Assembly (NCBI GenBank): GCA_947498935.1
Contig: CANMMM010000005.1
Coordinates: 62,001 to 126,000, forward strand
Source of the DNA: an uncultured Aquimarina sp.
GTDB taxonomy: Bacteria > Bacteroidota > Bacteroidia > Flavobacteriales > Flavobacteriaceae
DNA: 64,000 bases
Direction of reading: 5' to 3'
Positions 9,503-19,136 of this stretch are shown here, in pieces. Below the pieces are notes generated by a model. That model saw only the letters and a program-made list of their open reading frames with translations, ran no database searches and was not told where the DNA came from. Positions within the stretch are counted from its first letter, which is position 1. Every line of letters begins with the position of its first letter. A program made the position numbers and the translations under genes.

Positions 9503-9703
9503 ATGTTAGACAATTATTACGAAAAATTGACCGCAGAAAATAAAAGAATCGCTATCAAAAGAATCGCCGCCAGAAATGATGTTGACGAAAATAGTGTACA
9601 AAAAGCACTCGAAGAATTCAATCCACTGATGGATATCCAAAACGAAGTCGTAGTGATCAATATAAACTCATACCGCAGAGTCATGAAACTCATATTTAAA
9701 TAG
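9503..9703 (+). CDS. Small hypothetical protein
   Basis: A 66-residue acidic/basic helical protein (MLDNYYEKLTAENKRIAIKR at the start), not recognised. The upstream run TTATACACACAAATACACTC offers no strong Shine-Dalgarno, as is usual in Bacteroidota. The stop codon TAG overlaps the first bases of a family B repeat. The amphipathic pattern and lack of low-complexity sequence make it plausible as a real gene, but there is no other support. Confidence 0.5.
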   Translation: MLDNYYEKLTAENKRIAIKRIAARNDVDENSVQKALEEFNPLMDIQNEVVVININSYRRVMKLIFK

Positions 9704-9850
9704 AACTCATTTTGACTATTTGTTTTTGACCGAAAATGAGAAGAAATCTGACTGGATAAGGCACTTTTTGAAATTCATAGCAGCGCTACAAGTAAAAAAA
9801 GTAACGAAATACAGGTGAATTTCAGTCATTTTTTAGGAAAAATAAAAAAA
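9703..9850 (+). repeat. Family B MITE-like repeat, copy 1 (right end truncated)
   Basis: Starts GAACTCATTTTGACTATTTG and continues with TTTTTGACCGAAAATGAGAA, the core TTCATAGCAGCGCTAC and GAATTTCAGTCATTTTTTAG. It is closely similar to the complete copy at 34916-35076 read in the opposite direction. The right terminal inverted repeat (expected AAGATGAGTTC) is missing and the element runs into a hairpin. Confidence 0.8.
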
Positions 9851-9884
9851 CGGATGTAATCACTCCATTATTACATCCGTCTAA
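9850..9884 (-). terminator. Rho-independent terminator reading leftwards
   Basis: Perfect 10-bp stem CGGATGTAAT / ATTACATCCG with a 9-nt loop. The T tract (seven T) follows on the minus strand, so it would stop a minus-strand transcript coming from 9.9-10.3 kb, where no convincing gene is seen. Confidence 0.6.
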
Positions 9885-10283
9885 ACTCAACTAACAACTA
9901 AAAAAAACATTATATCGTTTTTTCTTGTACCAAAAGTACACTACCCCCCTCTCTACACCAACATATACTTAGGGAACAGCCCCGTTGAATGAGGGAAAAT
10001 ACCCAAACCACATATATACCGATATAACACACCCCCCTAGCAGCCTTAGTAATTGTATTTTTATAAAAGCGAAAACATTTTCTTATTACAAAACCGCAAC
10101 AAAACAATGGTTTGTCTACATATATTTTAAAAAAAGTTTAGTTTTGTTAATAAAAGAACACTGTAATATTTTTTTTACAACGACAAGAAATTTATTTTTA
10201 CAATCTGTTGAGAAACTTATAAATAGTACTAAAAGCTATTTCATATAGTTTCTTAAACAGTTGGGAAACGTTCAATAAAATTT
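9885..10283. other. AT-rich intergenic stretch without a clear gene
   Basis: About 400 bp with no coding pattern I trust. It holds two C-runs (CCCCCC at about 9945 and 10030) and ends in TTTCTTAAACAGTTGGGAAAC. The minus strand ends at the terminator at 9850-9884, so a small non-coding transcript on the minus strand is conceivable but unproven. Confidence 0.4.
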
Positions 10284-10289
10284 GTGATT

Positions 10290-10469
10290 ATGCAGTATAA
10301 AGTAATTGACTCTAAAAGCCAGCACTTTGGCAGGATATTGGATTTTAAATCGTGTTCTGTCATGAAAGATTTAGGAGGAGTAATCCTTAAAATAGACAAT
10401 GATACATATTCACTATTTCGATTTAATGAAGTGGAAAAAGTAGAGACCATACCAACATTCGTCTCATAA
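10290..10469 (+). CDS. Small hypothetical protein
   Basis: A 59-residue protein starting MQYKVIDSKSQHFGRILDF (an in-frame GTG lies two codons upstream at 10284). It has alternating beta-type hydrophobicity (GGVILKIDNDTYSLFRFNEVEKVE) and resembles small stand-alone beta proteins that I have seen annotated in flavobacteria, but I cannot name a family. It is followed by riboflavin synthase on the opposite strand. Confidence 0.55.
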   Translation: MQYKVIDSKSQHFGRILDFKSCSVMKDLGGVILKIDNDTYSLFRFNEVEKVETIPTFVS

Positions 10470-10573
10470 CACAGCATGAAACAAACAATAGTGTGGTTTG
10501 TCATTATTTTTAGAACACACTAGTATCTATCACTAACAAACTACACTATTGAAAAAGACTACGCTAAATCTTA

Positions 10574-11158
10574 TTACAGTTCCGTAATTCTTTTTACATA
10601 TTTACCAATTACATCAAATTCTAGATTAACTACCGTGCCTACCTCGAATAAATGAAAATTAGTATGTGCATGCGTATATGGAATAATCGCTACGCTAAAC
10701 TCATTTTTCTTAGAATTCACTACCGTTAGACTCACCCCATTAACAGTTACCGACCCTTTTTCTATCGTAATATTATGCAATGCAGGATCATATGTAAATG
10801 TGTAACTCCAACTACCCGCTGTCTCACTTACCGCCACACATGTTGCCGTTTGATCTACATGCCCCTGTACAATATGACCATCCAATCGATCTCCTAACTT
10901 CATTCCCCTCTCTAGATTTACGACAGCCCCTACAGTAAGCGCACCAATATTGGTCTTTTCTAAGGTTTCTTTGATAGCCGTTACAGTATACGTATCGTCT
11001 GTAATCGACACTACAGTAAGACACACCCCATTATGCGAAACACTTTGGTCTATTTTTAATTCTTCGGTAAAACTAGCCCGCATTGTTATGTGCAAATTCT
11101 CTTGTGTGGATTCTAAATTTACTACAGTACCTAATGCTTCGATAATTCCTGTAAACAT
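10574..11158 (-). CDS. ribE: Riboflavin synthase, alpha subunit
   Basis: Converts two 6,7-dimethyl-8-ribityllumazine molecules to riboflavin. The 194-residue protein has the N-terminal signature MFTGIIEALG and two tandem lumazine-binding barrels, each with the VxHNGVCLTV / VTVNGVSLTVV repeat (residues about 40 and 135) and LGDRLDGHIVQGHVD at the junction. Length is typical. A TATTTTG box lies 5 nt before the ATG on the minus strand. It diverges from pdxA. Confidence 0.96.
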   Translation of the reverse strand: MFTGIIEALGTVVNLESTQENLHITMRASFTEELKIDQSVSHNGVCLTVVSITDDTYTVTAIKETLEKTNIGALTVGAVVNLERGMKLGDRLDGHIVQGHVDQTATCVAVSETAGSWSYTFTYDPALHNITIEKGSVTVNGVSLTVVNSKKNEFSVAIIPYTHAHTNFHLFEVGTVVNLEFDVIGKYVKRITEL

Positions 11159-11242
11159 AAATGCAAAATATTTAATTAAATTTGTGTCTTTAAAACGTGA
11201 AATTCGTTTTGAGTTTCAAAAATACTTATAAAGAAGCGTATA

Positions 11243-12316
11243 ATGAAGCAAGGACATAAAATAAGATTAGGAATCTCTATTGGAGATCTGAATGGCATTG
11301 GAAGTGAAGTGATTCTCAAAACTTTTGAAGATGCTAGAATGCTCGACTTTTGCACTCCAGTGATTTTTGCATCCGTAAAAATACTTTCGTTCCTAAAAAA
11401 ACAATACAAGATCAATACCAATTTGCACGGTATTGACAGCACTAGCCAAATTGTAGATGCAAAAATCAATGTAGTTAATGTTTGGAAGGAAAGTGTAAAC
11501 ATTAACTTCGGCCAAGAGGATAAAAAAATTGGCAAATACGCCATCCAATCACTCAAAGCAGCTACCGAAGCCCTACAAAATGATGAAATTGATGTATTAG
11601 TCACTGCTCCCATCAATAAACACAGTGTGCAATCCGATGATTTTAAATTTCCAGGTCATACAGACTACCTAGCGCAGGAGCTAGAAGGAGACAGTATGAT
11701 GCTCATGGTTGCAGATAGCCTAAAAGTAGGACTACTCACCGATCATGTAGCCATTAAAGAGGTAGCAGGTACCATAACACCCGCCCTGATCAAGCAAAAA
11801 ATAAATACCATTCACAGGACACTGAAGCAAGATTTTGCGATTAACAAACCTAAAATAGCCGTATTAGGCATCAATCCGCATAGTGGCGATAATGGAGTCA
11901 TCGGCACAGAAGATGACACTGTGTTAAAACCAACGATCCAGCAAATGAATGATGATGGCACATTAGTATTTGGCCCCTATGCTGCAGATAGCTTTTTTGG
12001 TTCCGATGGATACAAAGCCTTTGATGCTATTGTAGCCTCATATCACGACCAAGGATTGATTCCTTTTAAAACCTTATCCTTTGGCAAGGGAGTAAATTAC
12101 ACCGCAGGATTATCTAAAATTAGAACCTCTCCAGATCACGGTACTGCTTTTGAAATCGCTGGAAAAAACAAAGCCGATAGCAATTCTTTTGAAGAAGCTG
12201 TTTTTACTGCCTTAAAAATTTACAAACATCGTCAAGAATACAAAGAGCTCTCTAAAAATCCACTAAAGAAACAACCCAAAAAACCACAGAAAAAACAATC
12301 CAACCCACAGCAGTAA
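11243..12316 (+). CDS. pdxA: 4-hydroxythreonine-4-phosphate dehydrogenase
   Basis: PdxA oxidises 4-phosphohydroxy-L-threonine in the DXP-independent branch of pyridoxal-5'-phosphate synthesis. The 357 residues contain LGISIGDLNGIGSEV at the start, VTAPINKHS, FPGHTDYLAQEL, ALLTDH-like LLTDHVAIKEV, LGINPHSGDNGVIG, SYHDQGLIPFKTL and RTSPDHGTAFEIAG, covering the metal-binding His/Asp ligands. The last about 25 residues are a Lys/Pro/Gln-rich tail beyond the catalytic fold. A family A repeat lies 40 bp downstream. Confidence 0.97.
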   Translation: MKQGHKIRLGISIGDLNGIGSEVILKTFEDARMLDFCTPVIFASVKILSFLKKQYKINTNLHGIDSTSQIVDAKINVVNVWKESVNINFGQEDKKIGKYAIQSLKAATEALQNDEIDVLVTAPINKHSVQSDDFKFPGHTDYLAQELEGDSMMLMVADSLKVGLLTDHVAIKEVAGTITPALIKQKINTIHRTLKQDFAINKPKIAVLGINPHSGDNGVIGTEDDTVLKPTIQQMNDDGTLVFGPYAADSFFGSDGYKAFDAIVASYHDQGLIPFKTLSFGKGVNYTAGLSKIRTSPDHGTAFEIAGKNKADSNSFEEAVFTALKIYKHRQEYKELSKNPLKKQPKKPQKKQSNPQQ

Positions 12317-12356
12317 AAGCATACTATAACTATGACGTATATTATAGCTAAACTAT

Positions 12357-12455
12357 GCGTTAGGGATAGCAGCGGCATCCTTTTGGTAGCACCTTAGTGC
12401 TGCCAAAAGATATAGCGGATAGCCCGACCCCCGATCCAAAGAGGGGGTAACGCCC
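12357..12455 (-). repeat. Family A palindromic repeat, copy 2 (variant hairpins)
   Basis: GCGTTAGGGATAGCAGCGGC flank, core stem CTTTTGGTAGCAC / GTGCTGCCAAAAG, then GCGGATAGCCCG and a terminal stem ACCCCC / GGGGGT before AACGCCC. The core differs in sequence from copies 1, 4, 5 and 6 but still pairs. Confidence 0.9.
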
Positions 12456-12588
12456 AAAACATACGTATTGACAAAAAATCAGGTCATACATATGGGATGA
12501 AGCGTGATCACATGTAGACGGATACGTTAAATTGTTAACTTTCTGATATAATTTTATTTACAAAACTCATTTAGTATACTTTTTTTAC

Positions 12589-12596
12589 TATCTTTG
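12589..12596 (+). promoter_or_regulatory. Candidate -7 box for the yceD-rpmF transcript
   Basis: TATCTTTG matches TAnnTTTG, followed by CACCC. It lies 47 nt before the yceD ATG and leaves a leader containing the short inverted repeat AATCAGATTTGATT. Confidence 0.55.
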
Positions 12597-12643
12597 CACC
12601 CGCCTTAATCAGATTTGATTAAGGACTCAAATCTGTTTATGAA

Positions 12644-13183
12644 ATGAAACAACTTAAAGAGTATACTATTCCTTTTGTTGGACTGAAGCTAGGATTACAT
12701 CAGTTTGAGTATGAGATTGAGAATACGTTCTTTGAGCATTTTGAGTATCAAGAATTTAATGCAGCTAAGATACAGGTAGCATTAGCTTTTACGAAAAAAA
12801 CGACCTTGTTTGAACTTCATTTTGAAGCTAAGGGCACTGTAAATGTAAATTGCGATGTTACTAATGAACCGTTTGAATTACCAATTGAAGATGATTTTTT
12901 TCTGGTAGTAAAATTCGGTGCTACGTACAATGACGAAAATGAAGAATTGTTGATTTTGCCTCATGGCGAATACGAGCTCAATGTACAGCAATACATCTAT
13001 GAGCTCATTGTACTAGGTGTACCCTCTAAGAGAGTACATCCAGGCGTAGAAGACGGCACATTAGACTCAGACATACTCAAAAAGTTGGAAGAATTAAGTC
13101 CAAAACAAGAAACATTGAAGAAAGATAATGAGGAAACAGATCCTCGTTGGGATAAATTAAAAAACTTATTAAACGATAAATAA
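12644..13183 (+). CDS. YceD/DUF177 family protein
   Basis: A 179-residue member of the YceD family, encoded next to rpmF in most bacteria and linked to 23S rRNA maturation in plants and some bacteria. Visible features are the acidic beta-rich body (GTVNVNCDVTNEPFELPI, where the usual CxR.L motif is partly changed) and the C-terminal EETDPRWDKLKNLLNDK, the typical DPRW end of bacteroidete members. It lies 10 bp upstream of rpmF. Confidence 0.88.
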   Translation: MKQLKEYTIPFVGLKLGLHQFEYEIENTFFEHFEYQEFNAAKIQVALAFTKKTTLFELHFEAKGTVNVNCDVTNEPFELPIEDDFFLVVKFGATYNDENEELLILPHGEYELNVQQYIYELIVLGVPSKRVHPGVEDGTLDSDILKKLEELSPKQETLKKDNEETDPRWDKLKNLLNDK

Positions 13184-13193
13184 TAGCTAAGCA

Positions 13194-13391
13194 ATGGCAC
13201 ATCCTAAGAGAAAAATCTCCAAAACGAGAAGAGATAAGAGAAGAACACATTATAAAGCTTCTGTACCACAAATTGCTACAGATCCTACTACAGGAGAAGC
13301 ACACTTATACCACAGAGCACACTGGTTCGAAGGTAAATTGTATTACCGTGGTCAGGTAGTTATCGATAATACCGAAGAAGAAGTAGCATAA
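13194..13391 (+). CDS. rpmF: 50S ribosomal protein L32
   Basis: A 65-residue ribosomal protein: [19 protein letters not shown] at the start, then [18 protein letters not shown]. The usual second-half cysteine pair is absent, as in the zinc-free form, and replaced by [11 protein letters not shown]. Order yceD-rpmF-fabH-accB-accC links ribosome and fatty-acid synthesis, as in other bacteria. A terminator follows at once. Confidence 0.96.
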   Translation: MAHPKRKISKTRRDKRRTHYKASVPQIATDPTTGEAHLYHRAHWFEGKLYYRGQVVIDNTEEEVA

Positions 13392-13412
13392 ATATGCACT
13401 AAAAAGAATAGA

Positions 13413-13440
13413 AAACTCTCACAAAAGTGGGAGTTTTTTT
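13413..13440 (+). terminator. Rho-independent terminator after rpmF
   Basis: Stem AAACTCTCAC / GTGGGAGTTT (one G.U pair) with a four-A loop and a T7 tail, 21 bp after the rpmF stop codon. It separates yceD-rpmF from fabH. Confidence 0.88.
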
Positions 13441-13669
13441 GTTTTTAATTCAATATGTATCGAAATACGGTTTTTTTGCACCATATTTGTGCAGAATTTA
13501 GTAATTTCCACAGCTTTTTAGGCTTTTTTGCGCTGTAAAAAGTGGAATAATACACTAATTTATTGATGTTAATCCCTGCTTTGCAGGCTTGTAGAGTAGT
13601 TATTAGCGAATTCCATTTTAGTACGAAGTCGACTACGACACGTATTAATAATGAAACTAAAATCAAAAT

Positions 13670-14665
13670 ATGAGTAAAATCACAGCAGCTATTACCGCTG
13701 TAGGCGCATATGTGCCAGACTACGTGTTAACTAATGATATGTTAGCAACCAAAGTAGATACCAATGATGAGTGGATTACCAGTCGTACCGGTATCAAAGA
13801 ACGTAGAATATTAAAAGATGCGGATAAAGGAACTTCATTTTTGGGCATTAAAGCAGCAGAAGACCTAATAGCCAAAAGGAATCTCGACCCAACAGAGATC
13901 GACATGGTTATCTTTGCTACTGCGACTCCCGATCTTCCTGTAGCAGCTACCGCGGCATATGTAGCTTCTAGCATAGGAGCTGTTAATGCATTCTCTTACG
14001 ACTTACAAGCAGCATGTTCTAGTTTTTTATACGGTATGTCTACAGCTGCTAGTTATATAGAAGCAGGTAGGTATAAAAAAGTATTAGTCATCGGAGCTGA
14101 TAAAATGTCGTCCATCATAGACTATACAGACCGTACTACATGTATCATCTTTGGAGATGGTGCAGGCGCTGCACTATTCGAACCAAATGAAGAAGGTTTT
14201 GGATTACAAGATGAGTACTTGCGAAGTGATGGCATAGGAAGAGATTTCCTTAGAATCGAAGCAGGTGGTTCATTACTCCCTCCCTCAGAAGAAACTGTAG
14301 CCAATAGACAACATTTTGTAAAACAAGATGGAAAAACAGTCTTTAAATACGCTGTATCAAATATGGCAGATGCTAGTAGCAAAATCATGGAACGTAACAA
14401 CCTGACGGGAGATGATGTAAATTGGCTGGTAGCACACCAAGCTAATAAACGTATCATTGATGCTACTGCAAACAGAATGGGACTTGACGACGCTAAAGTC
14501 TTAATGAATATTAGTAAATATGGTAACACCACTTCTGCTACATTACCATTACTACTCAACGATTTCGAAAAACAACTTAAAAAAGGTGATAATATTGTTT
14601 TTGCCTCATTTGGAGGCGGATTTACTTGGGGGTCTATCTACTTAAAATGGGCCTACAATTCCTAA
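13670..14665 (+). CDS. fabH: Beta-ketoacyl-ACP synthase III
   Basis: FabH starts fatty-acid synthesis by condensing an acyl-CoA with malonyl-ACP. The 331-residue sequence has the active-site Cys in [12 protein letters not shown] near residue 115, the catalytic His in [13 protein letters not shown] near residue 258 and Asn in [14 protein letters not shown] near residue 288, plus [12 protein letters not shown]. The gene opens the fabH-accB-accC run on its own promoter region after the rpmF terminator. Confidence 0.97.
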   Translation: MSKITAAITAVGAYVPDYVLTNDMLATKVDTNDEWITSRTGIKERRILKDADKGTSFLGIKAAEDLIAKRNLDPTEIDMVIFATATPDLPVAATAAYVASSIGAVNAFSYDLQAACSSFLYGMSTAASYIEAGRYKKVLVIGADKMSSIIDYTDRTTCIIFGDGAGAALFEPNEEGFGLQDEYLRSDGIGRDFLRIEAGGSLLPPSEETVANRQHFVKQDGKTVFKYAVSNMADASSKIMERNNLTGDDVNWLVAHQANKRIIDATANRMGLDDAKVLMNISKYGNTTSATLPLLLNDFEKQLKKGDNIVFASFGGGFTWGSIYLKWAYNS

Positions 14666-14693
14666 ACAACTAAAACACGTAATACCCAACATT

Positions 14694-15164
14694 ATGGATT
14701 TAAAGGAAATTCAAAATTTAATTAAATTCGTGGCCAAATCTGGTGCCAGTGAAGTGAAGTTAGAGATGGAAGATGTAAAAATCACTATCAAAACAACTTC
14801 TGAAGACAACAAAGAAACAACTATTGTACAACAGATTCCTGTAGGCAGTGCTGTACAACCGCAAGCAATCGCTCAGGCTCCTGTAGCTGCTGCACCGGCT
14901 GCTCCCGCAGATGAGGATGCTAAATACATTACTATCAAATCTCCTATCATAGGAACACTCTACAGAAAACCATCTCCAGACAAACCTACTTTTGTAGAAG
15001 TAGGCGATACGATCAAGGAAGGAGATGTACTTTGTATCATTGAAGCAATGAAACTCTTTAATGAAATAGAAAGTGAAGTTTCTGGTAAGATCGTAAAAGT
15101 ATTGGTAGACGACTCTTCTCCTGTAGAATTCGATCAGCCATTATTCTTAATTGATCCATCATAA
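14694..15164 (+). CDS. accB: Biotin carboxyl carrier protein of acetyl-CoA carboxylase
   Basis: The 156-residue AccB carries biotin between the carboxylase and transcarboxylase halves. The N-terminal about 60 residues bind AccC, followed by an Ala/Pro linker ([13 protein letters not shown]) and the biotinyl domain with the biotinylated Lys in [13 protein letters not shown] near residue 122. It starts 28 bp after fabH and precedes accC by 96 bp. Confidence 0.97.
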   Translation: MDLKEIQNLIKFVAKSGASEVKLEMEDVKITIKTTSEDNKETTIVQQIPVGSAVQPQAIAQAPVAAAPAAPADEDAKYITIKSPIIGTLYRKPSPDKPTFVEVGDTIKEGDVLCIIEAMKLFNEIESEVSGKIVKVLVDDSSPVEFDQPLFLIDPS

Positions 15165-15167
15165 CCC

Positions 15168-15258
15168 AATTTAAAAATTCCAATTCAACCATACCATGCT
15201 GCTGTTCAAAAAAAATAGCTTGCGAATTTTGGAATTTGAGACTTTTAAATTTAGATAG
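15168..15258. repeat. Imperfect inverted repeat between accB and accC
   Basis: AATTTAAAAATTCCAATTC on the left and GAATTTTGGAATTTGAGACT followed by TTTAAATT on the right form an imperfect long hairpin that fills the accB-accC gap. It may be a processing site or a small repeat; nothing in the sequence decides. Confidence 0.45.
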
Positions 15259-15260
15259 TT

Positions 15261-16616
15261 ATGTTTAAAAAAATACTAATTGCCAATAGAGGTGAGATCG
15301 CCATGCGTGTGATCCGTACCTGCAAAGAAATGGGGATAAGAACTGTAGCAGTATACTCTACTGCAGATGCAGAAAGCCTACACGTACGTTTTGCAGATGA
15401 GGCTGTATGTATAGGTCCTGCACCTAGTAATGAGTCTTACCTAAAAATGTCGAACATCATCGCTGCAGCAGAAATCACAAATGCTGATGCAATTCATCCT
15501 GGTTATGGATTCTTATCTGAAAATGCTAAGTTTTCTAAAATCTGTGAAGAACACGAGATCAAATTTATTGGCGCTAGCGCAGAAATGATCGAACGAATGG
15601 GAGATAAGGCTTCTGCAAAAGCAACCATGAAAGCTGCTGGAGTACCTACCATCCCAGGTAGCGAAGGAATCCTAGACTCTTACGAAGAAACGGAAACTCT
15701 AGCCGATGAAATGGGCTACCCAGTAATGCTAAAAGCTACTGCTGGTGGTGGTGGAAAAGGAATGAGAGCCGTATGGAGCAAAGATGATTTAAAGAAGTCT
15801 TGGGATAGCGCTAGACAAGAAGCTGCTGCTGCCTTTGGTAATGATGGGATGTATATGGAAAAACTCATCGAAGAGCCACGCCATATAGAGATCCAAATAG
15901 TAGGAGATAGCAACGGACGTGCTTGCCACCTATCTGAAAGAGACTGTTCTGTACAAAGAAGACACCAAAAACTTACCGAAGAAACGCCTTCTCCATTCAT
16001 GACCGATGAATTGAGAAACAAAATGGGAGAAGCAGCTGTAAAAGCAGCAGAGTTCATTAAATATGAGGGTGCTGGTACGGTAGAGTTTTTAGTAGATAAG
16101 CATCGTAACTTCTACTTTATGGAAATGAATACACGTATCCAAGTAGAGCACCCGATTACAGAACAAGTAGTGGATTATGACCTGATCAGAGAACAAATAT
16201 TAGTAGCTGCTGGTATTCCGATATCTGGAAAGAACTATTTCCCACAACTACACTCTATAGAATGCAGAATCAATGCCGAAGATCCTTATAAGGATTTTAG
16301 ACCTTCGCCAGGTAAAATTACCAATCTTCATATCCCAGGTGGGCATGGGGTTCGCGTAGATACACATGTATACAGTGGATATATCATCCCTCCTAACTAT
16401 GATTCGATGATTGCTAAATTAATCACTACTGCTCAAACTAGGGAAGAAGCGATAAATAAAATGAAAAGAGCATTAGACGAATTCATCATAGAAGGTATTA
16501 AAACTACAGTACCTTTTCATAGACAATTAATGGATCACCCTGATTATGTAGCTGGTGACTACACTACTAAGTTTATGGAAACTTTCGAAATGCAAGAAAC
16601 TGCGGATGCGCATTAA
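15261..16616 (+). CDS. accC: Acetyl-CoA carboxylase, biotin carboxylase subunit
   Basis: AccC carboxylates biotin on AccB using ATP and bicarbonate. The 451 residues start [20 protein letters not shown] and contain the ATP-grasp glycine loop [14 protein letters not shown] near residue 160-173, [39 protein letters not shown] and ECRINAEDP. Length and motifs are typical. A terminator follows at 16679. Confidence 0.98.
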   Translation: MFKKILIANRGEIAMRVIRTCKEMGIRTVAVYSTADAESLHVRFADEAVCIGPAPSNESYLKMSNIIAAAEITNADAIHPGYGFLSENAKFSKICEEHEIKFIGASAEMIERMGDKASAKATMKAAGVPTIPGSEGILDSYEETETLADEMGYPVMLKATAGGGGKGMRAVWSKDDLKKSWDSARQEAAAAFGNDGMYMEKLIEEPRHIEIQIVGDSNGRACHLSERDCSVQRRHQKLTEETPSPFMTDELRNKMGEAAVKAAEFIKYEGAGTVEFLVDKHRNFYFMEMNTRIQVEHPITEQVVDYDLIREQILVAAGIPISGKNYFPQLHSIECRINAEDPYKDFRPSPGKITNLHIPGGHGVRVDTHVYSGYIIPPNYDSMIAKLITTAQTREEAINKMKRALDEFIIEGIKTTVPFHRQLMDHPDYVAGDYTTKFMETFEMQETADAH

Positions 16617-16678
16617 CAATGCTTCGCATTATATATAAGGATTCTATCACATAAGAATTCATAGCATTATAAACACTT

Positions 16679-16717
16679 AGCACCTCCTAATTTTAGAATT
16701 AAGAGGTGCTTTTTTTA
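16679..16717 (+). terminator. Rho-independent terminator after accC
   Basis: Stem AGCACCTC / GAGGTGCT with further pairing inside the loop (TAATT / AATTA), followed by T8, 62 bp after the accC stop codon. Confidence 0.9.
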
Positions 16718-16997
16718 TAAAATGTAAGCAAACAACTATACTATCAGGCTCTAAAAACAGCTCTCTAGAAGATTGTTTTTTTATAGTTACGGTTTTAACA
16801 TATATTAAATACTGTTTTACATCTCAGCTCTTTCATTTATTATACTATTCTTACTTTTTTAACGTAAAAAAAAGGAATTCGCATCGTTTAACTAAGGGGA
16901 AATCCTACTTTTTTTAATACTTTAGTTTTCACGGTAAGCCATGCTAATTATGTACTATTGATACATAACATTTAGTAAACCAATGTGACCCCTAGAA
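16718..16997. other. Intergenic stretch upstream of the histidine kinase
   Basis: About 280 bp of AT-rich DNA with no coding pattern. It must hold the promoter of the kinase-regulator pair, but I see no exact TAnnTTTG box; TACTTTAG near 16918 is the closest candidate. Confidence 0.35.
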
Positions 16998-19136
16998 ATG
17001 AGAACTTTACATCTTTTCCTCTGTTTCTGTATACACTTTTGTGTAATTTTTTCGCACGCCAATGATACAGAAGAACATTGCCTGCGTTGGCGAGCAGCTA
17101 TGAATACTGTTAAAAATTTAGAAAATGGTATTCAATTTTGCAAACAAACCTTACCCAACGTATCCCCAAAATGCAAAGTAGCTGTCTATATAGAATTAGG
17201 CGAACTTTTTTATCGAAAGCTTATTGCTGACTCTTCCTATTATTACTATGATACTGCTATAGCACTGGCCAAAGAGCTAGAAGAAGACGAAGCATTGTCT
17301 GATGCCTATAACGGAAAAATCACAATGCTGATGAAGTATGAAAAATATGACGAAATCCATGTATTACTCAAAGCGTCTAAACAATTGCTACAGCCCTATC
17401 CCAATAGCAAAAGTTGGATTCGATATTATGAGCAGAGTGCCTACATCGTATTTATGAATGAAGATTACTATCAGGCTATTGATTATATGGACTCTACCAT
17501 CATAGCAGCAAAACGTAGTAATCATCATGATCTAGTACACGAAACCTATGAACATCTAGGCCTTTGTTATTCTTTTTTGGGAAACTATGAAAAATCTACC
17601 GAAAACTATATCAAAGCAATTGAAATCAAAGAGCGCACAGGACACACCAAAGACCTAGGTGGGACCTACCGCTACCTCGGAGGTTCCTATTTTAAATGGA
17701 AACAATTCGATAAAGCCAAACACTACATCCTAAAAGCCATTGCCCATAATACCGAAAACGATCATCAATTAGATCTTATGGTAGGATATTACAAACTAGC
17801 GCAATGCAATCGACAATTAGCTCTTAATGAAGCAGCTAAAACAGCCATCGAATCGGCTATAGATTTTGCCGAAAAATCAAACCTAATCTCATATAAATCT
17901 GACTATTACAAAGAAAAAGGATTGCTTTATTTTTATAACTACAAACAATTAGATACAGCAGAAATCTACTTAAAAAAAGCATATCAATTAGCTGGTTTAT
18001 CCAAAGAAAAAAGAGCTAAATTCCAATGCATTATATCACTAATCGAACTGTATGACGCACAAAAAAAATATACTAAAATAAAAGAACTGTTTCATGAATT
18101 AGAAGCCATCAAAAACACCTCCCTCACTATAGAATATCAGGCAAAATTAGCAGAAATCTATAGCCATTACTACGAAAAAACACAGCAACCACTGAAAGCA
18201 TTAGCTAGCGTTAGGACTTATCATCGCCTTAAAGATTCATTACTGAATAAAGAAATTTATGAGAAAACTGCACTACTAGAAAAACGCTATGATACCAATA
18301 AAAAACAACTTGCTATCGTAACCCTCAAAAAGGAAAAACAAGCACAAGAGCAGTTAATCCAGAAAGCGAACTTTAGACAAAAGCTCTATACTTTTTATGT
18401 ATTCTTGCTCATTGGTTTTTTGCTAATAGGTACTTGGGTATTTCTAAAAATACAGAAACAAAGCAAACAACTGAACCAACAGCGCATCGATACCTTATTC
18501 CAAGAACAAGAATTACAATTGATCAAAGCTTCTATCGATGGACAACGCAAAGAACGAAAACGAGTGGGACAAACACTGCATGATAGCATCGGTAGCAATC
18601 TAGCAGCCATCAAACTACAATTTAGCAACCTCCCTAAAAACCCTACTTCATTACACACTATTTATGAGCAATTAGACGAAACCTACCAACAAGTACGTAC
18701 ACTATCACATAACCTGATCCCAAAAAAGATCAGTCAGCATAACTTTGTACAGTTACTTACTGAATATGTGACGAACATTGCTAATTCTAGTGTCTTAACT
18801 ATACAGATCACAGCATATCCCGAAATAGTCATCAACCAATTGAGCGAGCAAGTACAGAATCAGTTGTTTATGAGCATACAAGAATTAATTACTAATACCA
18901 TCAAACATGCACAGGCTACAGAAGTAAGCATACAATTAGATGCAATCGATACACGAATCTGTTTGATCTATGAAGATAATGGCAAAGGATTTGACCCTAC
19001 TAGTAAAAAAAGAGGCATTGGACTGTCTAATATTCAAAGTAGAATAGATGAACTGTCTGGCACACTCTCTATAGACTCACATCACAAACGCGGTACCATC
19101 GTTACCATAGAAATTCCTAATATTCCTACACTATGA
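16998..19136 (+). CDS. TPR-containing sensor histidine kinase (NarX/LuxR-system type)
   Basis: A 712-residue membrane sensor kinase. A signal peptide (LFLCFCIHFCVIFSHA) is followed by about six TPRs (for example GLCYSFLGNYEKSTENYIKA, GGSYFKWKQFDKAKHYILKA), placing the repeats in the periplasm. A transmembrane helix lies near residues 463-484 (FYVFLLIGFLLIGTWVFLKI), then a coiled coil, a HisKA_3 box ERKRVGQTLHDSIGSNLAA with the phospho-His near residue 527, and HATPase_c motifs (QELITNTIKHAQA, DNGKGFD, GIGLSNIQSRI). It overlaps the response regulator by 4 bp. The signal sensed is unknown. Confidence 0.92.
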   Translation: MRTLHLFLCFCIHFCVIFSHANDTEEHCLRWRAAMNTVKNLENGIQFCKQTLPNVSPKCKVAVYIELGELFYRKLIADSSYYYYDTAIALAKELEEDEALSDAYNGKITMLMKYEKYDEIHVLLKASKQLLQPYPNSKSWIRYYEQSAYIVFMNEDYYQAIDYMDSTIIAAKRSNHHDLVHETYEHLGLCYSFLGNYEKSTENYIKAIEIKERTGHTKDLGGTYRYLGGSYFKWKQFDKAKHYILKAIAHNTENDHQLDLMVGYYKLAQCNRQLALNEAAKTAIESAIDFAEKSNLISYKSDYYKEKGLLYFYNYKQLDTAEIYLKKAYQLAGLSKEKRAKFQCIISLIELYDAQKKYTKIKELFHELEAIKNTSLTIEYQAKLAEIYSHYYEKTQQPLKALASVRTYHRLKDSLLNKEIYEKTALLEKRYDTNKKQLAIVTLKKEKQAQEQLIQKANFRQKLYTFYVFLLIGFLLIGTWVFLKIQKQSKQLNQQRIDTLFQEQELQLIKASIDGQRKERKRVGQTLHDSIGSNLAAIKLQFSNLPKNPTSLHTIYEQLDETYQQVRTLSHNLIPKKISQHNFVQLLTEYVTNIANSSVLTIQITAYPEIVINQLSEQVQNQLFMSIQELITNTIKHAQATEVSIQLDAIDTRICLIYEDNGKGFDPTSKKRGIGLSNIQSRIDELSGTLSIDSHHKRGTIVTIEIPNIPTL

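Noticed and set aside
9910..10107. 65-residue Cys-rich minus-strand open frame
   Set aside because: Low-quality sequence driven by G-runs; no start context or family pattern, although a minus-strand RNA is possible.
11176..11616. 146-residue open frame antisense to pdxA
   Set aside because: A shadow of a conserved gene; composition is atypical and no family pattern is seen.
14122..14559. 145-residue open frame antisense to fabH
   Set aside because: A shadow of fabH, Ser/Leu-rich with no recognisable pattern.
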